The translations under genes and the position numbers were made by a program. A stretch of DNA of 64,000 nucleotides from Elioraea tepidiphila DSM 17972 (lineage in GTDB: Bacteria; Pseudomonadota; Alphaproteobacteria; Acetobacterales; Acetobacteraceae). The stretch is from NCBI RefSeq assembly GCF_000378465.1, contig NZ_KB899915.1:118577-182576 (forward strand), given 5' to 3'. The notes beneath the pieces are model-generated. The model made no database searches, was not told the DNA's origin, and was given only the letters and a program-made list of their open reading frames with translations. Positions 33,143-42,137 of this stretch are shown one piece after another. The first letter of the stretch is position 1. Every line of letters begins with the position of its first letter.

Positions 33143-34432
33143 ATGGCGGACGGAGAACGGCAGATGGACGGGGGCACAGCGCCGAACGCGGTGGCGGCGG
33201 TGAGCGAGGGCCGGCTGTGGGACCGGCTGATGGCGATGGCGCGGATCGGCGGGTTCACCACCGAGGAGGGTGATCAGGGCGTGAACCGCCCCTGCCTCAG
33301 CGCCCTCGATCGCGAGGCGCGGCGGCTGCTGATCGGCTGGGCCCAGGCGGCCGGCGCGTCCGTCTCGGTCGATCCCGCGGCCAATCTGTTCCTGCGCTGG
33401 GAGGGGACGGATCCGTCGCTGCCGCCCGTGCTGACCGGCAGCCACATGGACAGCCAGCCGCATGGCGGGCGGTTCGACGGCATCTACGGCGTGCTCGCCG
33501 GGCTGGAGGCGATCGAGGCGCTGGCCGCCGCCGGGGTGCGGCCGAAGCGCGCCATCGAGGTGGTGGCCTGGACCAACGAGGAGGGAGGACGGTTCGCCCC
33601 CGGCTGCACCGGCTCGATGAGCTTCACCGGCTTCAAGCCGATGAGCGCGTTCGACGACATCACCGATGTCGAGGGCATCCGCTACGCCGATGCGCTGGCC
33701 GAGCAGCACGCCGAGGAGGCCGACCTGCCGCGCCGGCCGCTCGGCTACAGGCCGCATGCCTTCATCGAGGCACATATCGAGCAGGGGCCGCGGCTGGAGG
33801 CCGAGGGGCAGGAGATCGGCGTGGTCACGGGCATCCAGGGCAGCCGCTGGTTCACCGTCACCGTGGAGGGGCGGACGGATCATGCCGGCACCGCACCGTT
33901 GTCGCTGCGCCGGGATGCGGTGCAGGACGCGGTGCGCGCGATCGCAGCGTTGAACGTGCTGATGCACGATCCGTCCGATGTGCTGCGCTTCACGGTGGGC
34001 TCGATCACGACCGAGCCGGGCACGTCGAACACGGTGGCGCGCAAGGTGGTGTTCACGATCGATTTCCGCCATCCGGACGAGGGGGTCGTGCGGGCGCGCG
34101 GCGATGCGATTCCCGGCGTGGTGCAGGCCGCGCTGAAGACGTGCACGGCGCGGGTGCATGAGCGGTTCACGGCCATGCCGGTGGATTTCGGGCCGACGGT
34201 GCCGGAGGCGGTGGCGCGGGCGGCGGCGGCGCAGGGCCTGAAGGCGATCCGTCTGCCTTCGGGTGCGTTCCATGACGCGCAGTTCCTGGTGCCGGTCTGT
34301 CCGACCGGGATGATCTTCATCCCGTGCCGCGCGGGCGTGAGCCATCATCCGAGCGAGTACGCCGAGCCCGTCGCCTGCGCCAACGGCGCGCGCGTGCTGA
34401 CGCAGGCCCTGTTGGATCTGGCTGGCACCTGA
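33143..34432 (+). CDS. Zn-dependent M20 hydrolase (N-carbamoyl-amino-acid hydrolase/allantoate amidohydrolase family)
   Basis: Amidohydrolase of 429 aa. The metal-site motifs are GSHMDSQPHGGRFDGIYG and AWTNEEGGRFAPGCTGS; a dimerisation domain with the RTDHAGTAP substrate loop follows. These match hydantoinase/carbamoylase enzymes that release an amino acid, CO2 and ammonia. ATG 33143 is used; ATG 33164 with GGAG upstream is an alternative. It converges on the IclR-associated cluster, separated by a long GC palindrome. Confidence 0.85.
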   Translation: MADGERQMDGGTAPNAVAAVSEGRLWDRLMAMARIGGFTTEEGDQGVNRPCLSALDREARRLLIGWAQAAGASVSVDPAANLFLRWEGTDPSLPPVLTGSHMDSQPHGGRFDGIYGVLAGLEAIEALAAAGVRPKRAIEVVAWTNEEGGRFAPGCTGSMSFTGFKPMSAFDDITDVEGIRYADALAEQHAEEADLPRRPLGYRPHAFIEAHIEQGPRLEAEGQEIGVVTGIQGSRWFTVTVEGRTDHAGTAPLSLRRDAVQDAVRAIAALNVLMHDPSDVLRFTVGSITTEPGTSNTVARKVVFTIDFRHPDEGVVRARGDAIPGVVQAALKTCTARVHERFTAMPVDFGPTVPEAVARAAAAQGLKAIRLPSGAFHDAQFLVPVCPTGMIFIPCRAGVSHHPSEYAEPVACANGARVLTQALLDLAGT

Positions 34433-34438
34433 AGATGC

Positions 34439-34560
34439 CGGGGGGGGGGGCGTGAGGGAACCGCGCTCTGTTCCCTGTGTTGGGGGCCAAGGGCCGATGC
34501 GTTCTGGTCGCTTCGCTGGCCCGAGGACCAGCTCCGCGGTTCCCTTGCCCCCACCCCCCC
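34439..34560. repeat. Long GC palindrome between convergent genes
   Basis: The stem arms AGGGAACCGCG (34455-34465) and CGCGGTTCCCT (34535-34545) are perfect, flanked by an 11-G run (34440-34450) on one side and C-rich CCCCCACCCCCCC on the other. A second pair, CTGGTC/GACCAG (34504-34530), lies inside. It belongs to a different sequence family from the CGTTGGTCG element. It sits between the convergent hydrolase and TctC genes, where it could act as a bidirectional terminator. Confidence 0.7.
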
Positions 34561-34572
34561 AATCCCGATGAA

Positions 34573-35550
34573 CTACTCCAGGCGGATGTTCTTCTCGCGG
34601 ATCAGCTTGCCCCACTGGTCGTAGTCGCGCCGCATCACGGCACGCAACGCATCCGCGTCGCCCGCGACCGGCACGCCGCCCTGCTGCTCGAAGCGCGCGC
34701 GGAACTCCGGAACCGCCAGCGCCTTGCGCACCTCCTCCGCGAGCCGCGCCGCGATCGGCTGCGGCAGGCCGCGCGGACCGTAGAGCCCGTACCAGAAGCT
34801 GAACTCGAACTCGAACCCCGCCTCGCGCACGGTCGGCACGTCCGGCATCGCCGGCACCCGCCCGCCCGGCGTGCCGATCGCCAGCACGCGCACGCGGTTG
34901 TCGCGCATCGCCCCCATGACGGTCGCCGGTGCGGCGATCAGCATCGACACGCGCCCCGCCAGCAGATCCTGGAACGCCGGCCCCATGCCGCGATACGGCA
35001 CATGCGTCATGCGCGTCCCGGCGAGATCCTGGAGGAACTCGGTGTAGAGATGCGGCGATGACCCCTGGCCCATCGAGCCGTAGAACACCTCGCCGGCCGG
35101 GCGGCTGCGCACGAGATCCACGAACTCCCGGAGCGTGCGCGCGGGCACGTCGTTGTTGACGACGATCACGCTCGGGTAGTCGACCATCAGCGAGATCGGC
35201 GTCAGGTCGGAGAAGATGTCGAAGCCGAGATTCGGGATCAGCGCCGGCGCGGTGGCGATCGAGTTGTCGCTCTGCAACAGCGTGTAGCCGTCGGCGGCCG
35301 CGCGCACGGCGGCCTGCCAGCCGATCACGCCGCCACCGCCGGAACGGTTCTCGACGATCACGCTCTGGCCGAGCTGGCTGCCGAGCTGCTGGGCGAAGGC
35401 GCGCGCGACGAAGTCGCTCGTGCCGCCGGGCGGATAGGTGATGATGATGCGGATCGGCCGCTCGGTCGGCCAGGTGCCCTGGGCGGCGGCCGGCAGACCC
35501 GCGGTGAGCGCGGCGGCAGCTCCCGCACCGAGCAGCGTGCGACGGTTCAT
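34573..35550 (-). CDS. Tripartite tricarboxylate transporter substrate-binding protein (Bug family)
   Basis: Periplasmic binding protein of 325 aa with a Tat-like signal (MNRRTLLGAGAAAALTAGL) and the Bug motifs WPTERPIRIIITYPPGGTSD and VENRSGGGGVIG. No TctA or TctB gene lies beside it, so it is an orphan binding protein, which is common in Bug-rich genomes. Its ATG overlaps the stop of the acyl-CoA ligase gene, so it is the last gene of the operon 37975-34573. Confidence 0.88.
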   Translation of the reverse strand: MNRRTLLGAGAAAALTAGLPAAAQGTWPTERPIRIIITYPPGGTSDFVARAFAQQLGSQLGQSVIVENRSGGGGVIGWQAAVRAAADGYTLLQSDNSIATAPALIPNLGFDIFSDLTPISLMVDYPSVIVVNNDVPARTLREFVDLVRSRPAGEVFYGSMGQGSSPHLYTEFLQDLAGTRMTHVPYRGMGPAFQDLLAGRVSMLIAAPATVMGAMRDNRVRVLAIGTPGGRVPAMPDVPTVREAGFEFEFSFWYGLYGPRGLPQPIAARLAEEVRKALAVPEFRARFEQQGGVPVAGDADALRAVMRRDYDQWGKLIREKNIRLE

Positions 35551-37199
35551 CGGACGGTCTCCTTCCCTGCGTTGGTTCGGTTGGTCTGAGGCGACGGCGC
35601 GAGGTCCTCCGCCGCGGCGAGCAGCGCGGCATCGCCGCGCAGCCGGTACTTCTCGATCCGCTGCGTGGCGGTCTGCGGCAGGGCGGGTACGAAGGCGACG
35701 AAGCGCGGCACCTTGTAGGCGGCGAGCCGTGCCCGCACCCAGTCGGCGATCTCGGCGGCGGTCGCGTGCATGCCCGGACGCAGCACCACCGCAGCCAGCA
35801 CTTCCTCGTCGCCGAGCTCGCTCGGCACGCCGATGGTCGCGACCTCGGCGACGGCCGGATGCGCGCCGATCACACGGTCGAGCTCCGCGCCCGAGATGTT
35901 CTCGCCGCGGCGGCGGATGATGTCCTTCTTGCGCGCGATGAAGCGGAGATAGCCGTCTGGCTCGCGCAGCATCAGGTCGCCGGTGCGGAACCAGCCATCG
36001 TGGAACGCCGCTGCGGTGGCCTCCGGAGCGTTCCAGTAGCCCTGCATCAGCGTGGGCGTGCGGAACAGCAGCTCGCCCGGCGTGCCGTCTGGCACTTCGT
36101 CGAGTGCATCGTCCACCAGTCGGAGCGCCGGACGCGGCACGGCGGGATCAGGGTGCGGACTGATCACCCCGACACTGCCGCGCTTCCGCTCGCCGTCGAA
36201 CGGATTGGCGAGCGCGCCCGGAATCTCGGTCATGCCGTAGCCCTCGATCAGATGCGGCACGCCGAAGCGATGCGTGAACGCCTCGATCATCTCGTCGGTC
36301 AACGGCGCGATGAACGCCTTGCGCAGCCTGTGCCCCGGCACGAACTCCGACTCGGGGCGCAGCATCAGGATCTTCGCCGCCGCCGCCATCAGGTTGGTCT
36401 CGGTCGCACCCGTTTCGGCGACCGTGCGCCAGAAGGTCGAGGCCGAGAAACGGCGCGCGACCGCGATCGAGCCGCCGCAGGCGATCGCGCCGCAGGCGGA
36501 ATAGAACAGCGCGTTGATGTGGAACAGCGGCAGCACGCAGAGCAGCCGATCCCCGGGCTGGAGATGCATGCGCGCGACGAAGGCCTCGCCGCTCAGCACG
36601 ATGCCGCGCTGGCCGTGCATCACGCCCTTGGGGAAGCCCGTGGTGCCGGAGGTGTAGACGAGCAGGCAGGTGCGATCCGCACCGTCAGTGACCGGCGGCG
36701 GCGGCGCGGCGTGCGTGGTGGCGAGCGCGTCCGCCAGCAGTTCGACCGCCACGCCGTCCGCCCTCTCGTTCAGCAGCAGCCAGGGTTGCGGCGCGAGGCG
36801 GGCGCGCGCGGCCTCCGCCACCGCGAGCGTCCCCGGCGCGGCGACCAGCCCCGCGATGCCGGCATTGCCGAACACATACGCCGCCTCCTCGACGCCGTAG
36901 TCGGGATTCGCCGGCACCAGGATCGCGCCGAGCCGTGCGCAGGCGAACAGCAGCACCAGGGTCGTGGGATGGTTGGTCGAGAGCACGCCGAGCCGGTCGC
37001 CCGCGCCGATCCCGCGCGCGGCGAGCAGCGCGGCGGCCCGTTCGACCTCGGCGGCGAAACGGCCGGCGCTGATCGTCTCGCCCTCGAACAGGATCAGCGG
37101 GGCGTCCGGCTGCACCTCGACGCGGCTCGCGAGAAAATCCGCGAGCGAGGCGTCGTGCCCGCGGAAGCGCCGCAGAACTGTGAGCGGCGCGAGACTCAT
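35547..37199 (-). CDS. AMP-dependent acyl-CoA synthetase/ligase
   Basis: ANL-superfamily ligase of 550 aa. The P-loop is VYTSGTTGFPKGVMH, the adenylate-binding motif is EGYGMTEIPG, the hinge is TGDLMLREPDGYLRFIARKKDIIRRRGENIS and the C-terminal lysine motif is present. The acid activated is not known; the citryl-CoA-lyase-like partner downstream of the promoter and the TctC protein suggest a dicarboxylic or citrate-like acid. It overlaps both neighbours by 4 nt. Confidence 0.87.
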   Translation of the reverse strand: MSLAPLTVLRRFRGHDASLADFLASRVEVQPDAPLILFEGETISAGRFAAEVERAAALLAARGIGAGDRLGVLSTNHPTTLVLLFACARLGAILVPANPDYGVEEAAYVFGNAGIAGLVAAPGTLAVAEAARARLAPQPWLLLNERADGVAVELLADALATTHAAPPPPVTDGADRTCLLVYTSGTTGFPKGVMHGQRGIVLSGEAFVARMHLQPGDRLLCVLPLFHINALFYSACGAIACGGSIAVARRFSASTFWRTVAETGATETNLMAAAAKILMLRPESEFVPGHRLRKAFIAPLTDEMIEAFTHRFGVPHLIEGYGMTEIPGALANPFDGERKRGSVGVISPHPDPAVPRPALRLVDDALDEVPDGTPGELLFRTPTLMQGYWNAPEATAAAFHDGWFRTGDLMLREPDGYLRFIARKKDIIRRRGENISGAELDRVIGAHPAVAEVATIGVPSELGDEEVLAAVVLRPGMHATAAEIADWVRARLAAYKVPRFVAFVPALPQTATQRIEKYRLRGDAALLAAAEDLAPSPQTNRTNAGKETVR

Positions 37200-37975
37200 C
37201 GCCCCGTGCCCTCGGCCGGGCCGTCATAGGCGAGAGTGGCGATCGCCTGATCGGCGAGCCGGAAGCCGAGCCGGCGCTCGGTCTCCTCGGCGAGATGCGC
37301 GATCAGCGCCGCACAGCGCGCGAGCACGGGGATGCCCTTCAGCGCGGCGGCGGGGTAGCCGGCATCGAGCAGCAGCGCCGGGATCGCTGCCGAGACATTG
37401 GCCGGCAAGGCGCGGCCATAGACCGGCTCGACCAGGCGCTCCAGCGCGGCAAGCGCGGCAATGTGCCGCCCGGCAACACCCCACTCGTGGGCGAGCGCGA
37501 CCAGCCGCGCGGCGCGCGGATCGCCCGCCTTGTGCGTCGGGTGGCCGAAGCCGGGCAACGTCGCGCGGGTCTCGCGCAGACGGATCAGCGCGGCCCGCGC
37601 CGCCGCCTCGATGTCGGTCTCGGCAGCGATCTCGGCGAGCAGCCGCCCGGCCACCTCAGCCGAGCCGAGCACGACCGAGCCCGCCCCGAGCAGCCCCGCC
37701 GCGACCGCGCCCTGCAACGCCTCCGGCGCGCCGGCGAGCGTCATGCGCGCGGCCTGCACCGAGGGGACGAAGCCGTGCTCGGAGATCGCGACCATGGCCG
37801 CGTCGGTGGCGCGGCGCAGCGTCTCCGACGGCAGCGTGCCGGTGAGCAGCAGCAGGAAATGCTCGGTGAGCGAGATCCGCCCGATCAGCCCCGAACACAG
37901 GTCATGGCCGCGGATCACCACCCGGTCCGCATGGACCTCGGAGATCGCGGTCGAGTAGGGCCGGGCCTTGCTCAT
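37196..37975 (-). CDS. Citrate synthase-like protein (citryl-CoA lyase type)
   Basis: Protein of 259 aa, about 60% of the length of citrate synthase, with the family core GVAGRHIAALAALERL and FGHPTHKAGDPRA regions and the N-terminal YSTAISEV seen in citryl-CoA lyases and short citrate synthase homologues. It would cleave or form a citryl-CoA-like thioester; this is inferred from the ligase partner. ATG 37975 is used; the open frame runs further up over the operator region. It is the first gene of the operon and is divergent from the IclR gene. Confidence 0.78.
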   Translation of the reverse strand: MSKARPYSTAISEVHADRVVIRGHDLCSGLIGRISLTEHFLLLLTGTLPSETLRRATDAAMVAISEHGFVPSVQAARMTLAGAPEALQGAVAAGLLGAGSVVLGSAEVAGRLLAEIAAETDIEAAARAALIRLRETRATLPGFGHPTHKAGDPRAARLVALAHEWGVAGRHIAALAALERLVEPVYGRALPANVSAAIPALLLDAGYPAAALKGIPVLARCAALIAHLAEETERRLGFRLADQAIATLAYDGPAEGTGR

Positions 37976-38011
37976 GGCGCGAATGAGTCCTCCCTTGGCC
38001 GCTTGACTTTC

Positions 38012-38045
38012 TTCGCTATGCGAAAAATCATGCGTTATGCGAAGG
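38012..38045. promoter_or_regulatory. Operator-like repeat between citryl-CoA lyase and iclR-type genes
   Basis: TTCGC-TAT-GCGAA (38012-38024) is a perfect dyad. A second half-copy, TATGCGAAGG (38036-38045), repeats TATGCGAA 19 bp downstream and contains the ATG of the IclR gene. A TTGACT (38003-38008) precedes them. The arrangement fits an IclR-type operator that controls both the regulator and the divergent catabolic operon. Confidence 0.6.
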
Positions 38046-38867
38046 ATAGTGGGAACGGCGCCTAGGTCAACCACCCCGCGCGATCGTGAGTTCGTGGCCG
38101 GACTCGCGCGCGGGCTCGCCGTGATCGAGTGCTTCGGCGCGGACGCACCGGAACTGACGCTCTCCGAGGTGGCCGCCCGCGCGGGCCTGACGCCGGCGAC
38201 CGCACGGCGCGCGCTGCTGACGCTGGAGACACTCGGCTATGTCCGCCAGCACCGGCGCCGCTTCGTGTTGAGGAGCCGCGTGCTGGCACTCGGCGCGGCA
38301 TTCCTTGGCGCGATGAACCTGAAGGATCTCGTCCAGCCGCATCTCCAGGCATTGAACGCGCGCTTCGGCGATGCCTCCTCCCTGACGGTGCTGGAGGGCA
38401 ACGACGTGGTCTATCTGGCGCACGCGGCGATGGAGAAGCGCGAGCGGCGGCTACGCCAGTCGGTCGGCTCGCGCCTGCCCGCGCACGCGGCCTCGACCGG
38501 CCACGTCCTCCTCGCGCATCTGCCGCCCGACCGTCTTGCCACCTATCTCGCCCAGGCGCCGTTCCCGGCCTACACCGCGCGCACGCCGGTCACCGCCGAG
38601 GAGCTCTCGGCGCTGCTGACGGCGGTGCGGGCGCAGGACCATGCCGCGGTCTGCGACGTGATCGAGTACGGGGTCGTTGCGGTCGCCGTGCCGATCCGCG
38701 ATGCCGCGGGGCGCGTGTTCGCGGCGATCAACTGCTCGGCCGATTCCACGCGCGTACGCCTGCCGGAGATGGTCGAGACGCGTCTGCCGGCGCTGCGCGA
38801 CGCCGCACGCGAGATCAGCACGGCTCTGGAACGTTTCCCCGCGCTCGCGCACTCGGTGGGCGTGTAG
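38037..38867 (+). CDS. IclR family transcriptional regulator
   Basis: Regulator of 276 aa. The N-terminal winged HTH (LTLSEVAARAGLTPATARRALLTLETLGYV) is followed by the IclR effector domain with SSLTVLEGNDVVYLA, GSRLPAHAASTGHVLLA and AVAVPIRDAAGRVFAAINCSA. The class resembles PcaR/PobR-type regulators of aromatic or organic-acid catabolism. The ATG lies within the repeated TATGCGAA motif, so autoregulation is likely. It is divergent from the citryl-CoA-lyase-like operon, the probable target. Confidence 0.88.
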   Translation: MRRIVGTAPRSTTPRDREFVAGLARGLAVIECFGADAPELTLSEVAARAGLTPATARRALLTLETLGYVRQHRRRFVLRSRVLALGAAFLGAMNLKDLVQPHLQALNARFGDASSLTVLEGNDVVYLAHAAMEKRERRLRQSVGSRLPAHAASTGHVLLAHLPPDRLATYLAQAPFPAYTARTPVTAEELSALLTAVRAQDHAAVCDVIEYGVVAVAVPIRDAAGRVFAAINCSADSTRVRLPEMVETRLPALRDAAREISTALERFPALAHSVGV

Positions 38868-38870
38868 CCG

Positions 38871-40151
38871 CTACAGCGCCGGCCGCCCCGCGACCGCGAC
38901 CGACAGCGCGTCCGCATCGAACAGGCGCCGCGCGGTCCGCCGCGCATCCTCGACCGTCACGGCCGCCAGCCGCGCGAGCCGGCCGGCCAGCCACTCCGGG
39001 CCGCGGCCGAGCTGCTGCAACGCCACCAGCGTGCCGGCGATCTGCGGCGTCGAGGTGAAGCCCAAGGGGAACGAGCCCGACAGGAACGCCTTGCCGGAAG
39101 CGACCTCGTCCTCGGTCGGGCCGTCGGCGGCCATGCGCGCCCACTCGGCGCGCAGCAGCGAGAGCGTCTCGCCGAAGCGCGGGTTCTCGGTCGAGACCGA
39201 GCCCAGGACGAGCGCCGCGCCGCGGAACGGCACCAGCGAAGTGCCGATGCCGTAGGTGAGGCCGCGCTTCTCGCGGATCTCGGTCATCAGCCGCGAGGAG
39301 AACCCGCCGCCGCCGAGGATCCAGTTCACCACCTGCGCGGCTTCCCAGTCCGGATCCTCGGGCGGGATCGCGCCGTGACCGAACAGGGCCGCGGCCTGCG
39401 GCGCGTCGCGTTCGATCACCGCGAGCCCGAAGGGGCGGGGGGCAGGCAGCGGCGGCACGGGCGCGGCTTCGCCCTCGGGCACGGCATCGGCGAAGGCGCG
39501 ATCCAGCAGTGCGCCGAGCCCCGCCGCGTCGATGGCCCCGGCCGCCGCCGCGACCAGCGACCCACGGCGGAGCTGGGCGGCCATGGCCGCGCGCAGGTCG
39601 TCGCGGCCGAGCGGGGCGATCCCCGCCTCGGTGCCGCCCGACGGCCGCGCGAAGGGGTGGCCCGGCACGCTTTCGGCCCACCAGCGCCGCGCGGCCAGGG
39701 TGCGGGGCTGCTCGGCCTCGCGCCGCAGCGCGATCGTCTTCTGCGCCTTCACCCGCGCCACCGCCTCGCCATCGAAGCGCGGCTCGGCGAGCACGAGCGC
39801 CAGCATCTCGGCGCCGAAGTCGCGCTCGTCCTCCAGCACGCGCAGCGTGCCGGAGAGGCTGTCGCGATCCGCGCTGAAGGAGAGGCTGACGGCGCGGTCG
39901 CGCAGGAGCGAGGAGAACGCGGCCGTGTCGTAGGGGCCCGCCCCCTGGGTCAGCAGGGAGGCGGCGAGATCGGCCCGCCCCTCCTGCCCCGGCGGGTCGA
40001 GCGCGGCACCGCCGGCGAAGGCGAAGGAGAGGGCCACCACCGGCACCGAGCGGTCCTCGATCAGCCAGGCCGGGATGCCGCGCGGCGAGACGATCGCCTG
40101 CACCGGTACCGACCAGCCGGCATCGGGGCTGGCGTCGGCGCGCGCGCTCAT
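38871..40151 (-). CDS. M16 family peptidase-like protein, catalytic motif missing
   Basis: Protein of 426 aa with the two-domain M16 (insulinase/mitochondrial processing peptidase) fold. The zinc motif HxxEH is absent: the corresponding region reads EGRADLAASLLTQGAG. The C-terminal half keeps GGGGFSSRLMTEIREKRGLTYGIG with the conserved Arg/Tyr pair. It overlaps the active M16 gene by 4 nt, so the two probably form a heterodimer like MPP alpha/beta or the PqqL-type pairs. Confidence 0.87.
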   Translation of the reverse strand: MSARADASPDAGWSVPVQAIVSPRGIPAWLIEDRSVPVVALSFAFAGGAALDPPGQEGRADLAASLLTQGAGPYDTAAFSSLLRDRAVSLSFSADRDSLSGTLRVLEDERDFGAEMLALVLAEPRFDGEAVARVKAQKTIALRREAEQPRTLAARRWWAESVPGHPFARPSGGTEAGIAPLGRDDLRAAMAAQLRRGSLVAAAAGAIDAAGLGALLDRAFADAVPEGEAAPVPPLPAPRPFGLAVIERDAPQAAALFGHGAIPPEDPDWEAAQVVNWILGGGGFSSRLMTEIREKRGLTYGIGTSLVPFRGAALVLGSVSTENPRFGETLSLLRAEWARMAADGPTEDEVASGKAFLSGSFPLGFTSTPQIAGTLVALQQLGRGPEWLAGRLARLAAVTVEDARRTARRLFDADALSVAVAGRPAL

Positions 40152-41509
40152 GCGCGGCGCTCGCCGGGCATCAGCCAGCCGGTCACCGCGGCGTCGCGCC
40201 GCAGCACCGCACGCGCCGCCTCGACCACGCGGGTGGGTGTCACAGTCGCGATGCGTGCGGGCCACTGCTCGACGTGATCGAGCGGCAGATCGACCGCCAG
40301 CGTCGCGCCGATCGTGCGCGCGCCCCCCATGAGCGAGTCCCGCGCGAACGCCGCGCCCGCCGTCATCTGCCGGATCGCCTGCGCGACCTCGGCGTCCGTC
40401 ACGCCTTCGTCGAGCAGCCGCGCGATCACCTCCCCGACCGCCTCCTCGATGCGCGCGGGCTCCACGCCCGGGCGGGGATTGGCATGGAGGCCGAACTCGG
40501 TCGCATCGACCGTATCGCCGCCATAGGAGGCCGAGGCCGAGGCCGCGAGCCCCGGATCGACCAGCGCGCGCCAGAGCCGGCTGGTCGGGCCGGAGCCGAG
40601 GATGTGCGCGAGCACCTGCAGCGCGTCGCTCTCGTCGGGTTCGGCGCGGGCGCTGGGGGCCAGGAACAGACGCGCCATCTGCGGCTCGCGCACGCGCGGA
40701 TCGGGCAGGACGAGGCGGCGCTCACCCTCGGCCGGCGGCTCCTGGGGACGGACGCGCTCGACGCGCGGGCTCGGCGGCGCCTGTCCGTAGGTCGCCTCGG
40801 CAAGCCGGCGCACCTGTTCGGTGGTGACGTCGCCCTGCACCACGAGGATCGCGTTGCCCGGGCCGTAGAAGCGTTCGTGGAACTTCAGCAGCGCCTCGCG
40901 CGGGATCGCACGGATCTCGTGCTCCCAGCCGATGATCGGCCGTCCATAGGGATGGTTGAGGTAGAGCAGGGTCGCGAGCCGCTCGCGGAAGCGGCGCGTC
41001 GGCACGTTGTCGATCACCTGCCGCCGTTCCTCGAGGATCACGAGCCGTTCCGACTCCGTCTCGCGCGCATCGAGCGCGAGGTTCGCCATGCGGTCCGCCT
41101 CCATCCGCATGACGAGCTCCAGCCGGTCGGCGGCGACCTGCTGGAAGTAGCCGGTGTAGTCATGGCCGGTGAAGGCGTTGTCGCGGCCGCCCTCGCGCGC
41201 CACGCGGCGGGAGAACTCGCCCGGGCCGAGCGTGGTCGTGCCCTTGAACATCATGTGTTCGAGGAAATGTGCCATGCCCGAGAGTCCGGGCGGCTCGTCG
41301 GCGCCGCCCACCCGGTACCAGACCATGTGCGCGACCACCGGGGCGCGGCGCATCGGGATCACCGCCGCGGTCAGCCCATTCGGCAGGGTGAAGGTCTCGG
41401 CGCCGAACACCGGCGTGCCGGTCGGGCGGGCGGGCGCCGGGGTGGACGCGGCAAGCATCGCGGCGGCCGGCAGGCCGGCGATCACGGTACGGCGGTCGAG
41501 TTCGGGCAT
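40148..41509 (-). CDS. M16 family zinc metallopeptidase
   Basis: Active partner of 453 aa. The inverted zinc motif HFLEH (81-85) and the downstream glutamate in ETESERLVILEERR are present. A Tat-like or Sec signal (LDRRTVIAGLPAAAMLAAS) points to periplasmic location. It is co-translated with the inactive M16 protein and likely degrades peptides in the periplasm. The substrates are unknown. Confidence 0.88.
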   Translation of the reverse strand: MPELDRRTVIAGLPAAAMLAASTPAPARPTGTPVFGAETFTLPNGLTAAVIPMRRAPVVAHMVWYRVGGADEPPGLSGMAHFLEHMMFKGTTTLGPGEFSRRVAREGGRDNAFTGHDYTGYFQQVAADRLELVMRMEADRMANLALDARETESERLVILEERRQVIDNVPTRRFRERLATLLYLNHPYGRPIIGWEHEIRAIPREALLKFHERFYGPGNAILVVQGDVTTEQVRRLAEATYGQAPPSPRVERVRPQEPPAEGERRLVLPDPRVREPQMARLFLAPSARAEPDESDALQVLAHILGSGPTSRLWRALVDPGLAASASASYGGDTVDATEFGLHANPRPGVEPARIEEAVGEVIARLLDEGVTDAEVAQAIRQMTAGAAFARDSLMGGARTIGATLAVDLPLDHVEQWPARIATVTPTRVVEAARAVLRRDAAVTGWLMPGERRA

Positions 41510-41576
41510 GGGTCCCTCCGCGCGGAGACATGGCCGCGCGGCCGCGTCGCGTCCAGGCGCGAGGTCGTGAGGGAGG

Positions 41577-42137
41577 TCAGAACAGGCCTTCGAGCAGGCC
41601 CCGGCGGCGGCGCTGGATGATCGGCGTATCGCCCTCGGTGACGTCGCGGCCGAGCGCGGCGGCCTCGCGCAGGCGCTGCGCCTCGCGCTGCGGATCGACC
41701 GCGACCCCCGGGGTTTCCGGGCGGCGCCAGAACAGCAGCCGGTCGGTCAGCGTCCGGTCGCTCTCGGCCAGCAACGCGCGGTCGGTCTCGATCTGCTGGC
41801 GCAGATCGGGCGGCGGTGTCGGACCCGCGGCGGCGAGCAGCGCGGCCTCGCCGGCGGAGACCCCCGCCCGGGGCGCCAAGGGAACCGTGCCCGTCACGGT
41901 ACGCGCGACCAGAAGACCTTGGGCGGCATCGCGCGCCGCCATCTCCTGCGGCCGCGGCGCGCCGGGGCGCGGCGGGCGGAGCCCGAACTCGGGCGGCATC
42001 GACAGCGGCGCCTGGGTCTGCACCTGGAACTCGTCCGGCGGATCGCGGGTGAAGCCGAAGGTGCGCGCGGTATCCCCGCCGCAGGCCGCCAGCAGCGGCG
42101 CGGCGAGCACGGACACCAGCAGGAGGCGGCTCGTCAT
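41577..42137 (-). CDS. DUF3035 lipoprotein (BamF-like)
   Basis: Lipoprotein of 186 aa. The lipobox LLAAC (acylated Cys19) follows a short signal peptide. The conserved DEFQVQTQAPLSMPPEFGLRPPRPGA segment is the DUF3035 hallmark; this family is proposed to be the alphaproteobacterial BAM-complex subunit BamF, an assignment recalled from the literature. Its ATG overlaps the lspA stop, fitting, since its own maturation needs signal peptidase II. Confidence 0.82.
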   Translation of the reverse strand: MTSRLLLVSVLAAPLLAACGGDTARTFGFTRDPPDEFQVQTQAPLSMPPEFGLRPPRPGAPRPQEMAARDAAQGLLVARTVTGTVPLAPRAGVSAGEAALLAAAGPTPPPDLRQQIETDRALLAESDRTLTDRLLFWRRPETPGVAVDPQREAQRLREAAALGRDVTEGDTPIIQRRRRGLLEGLF

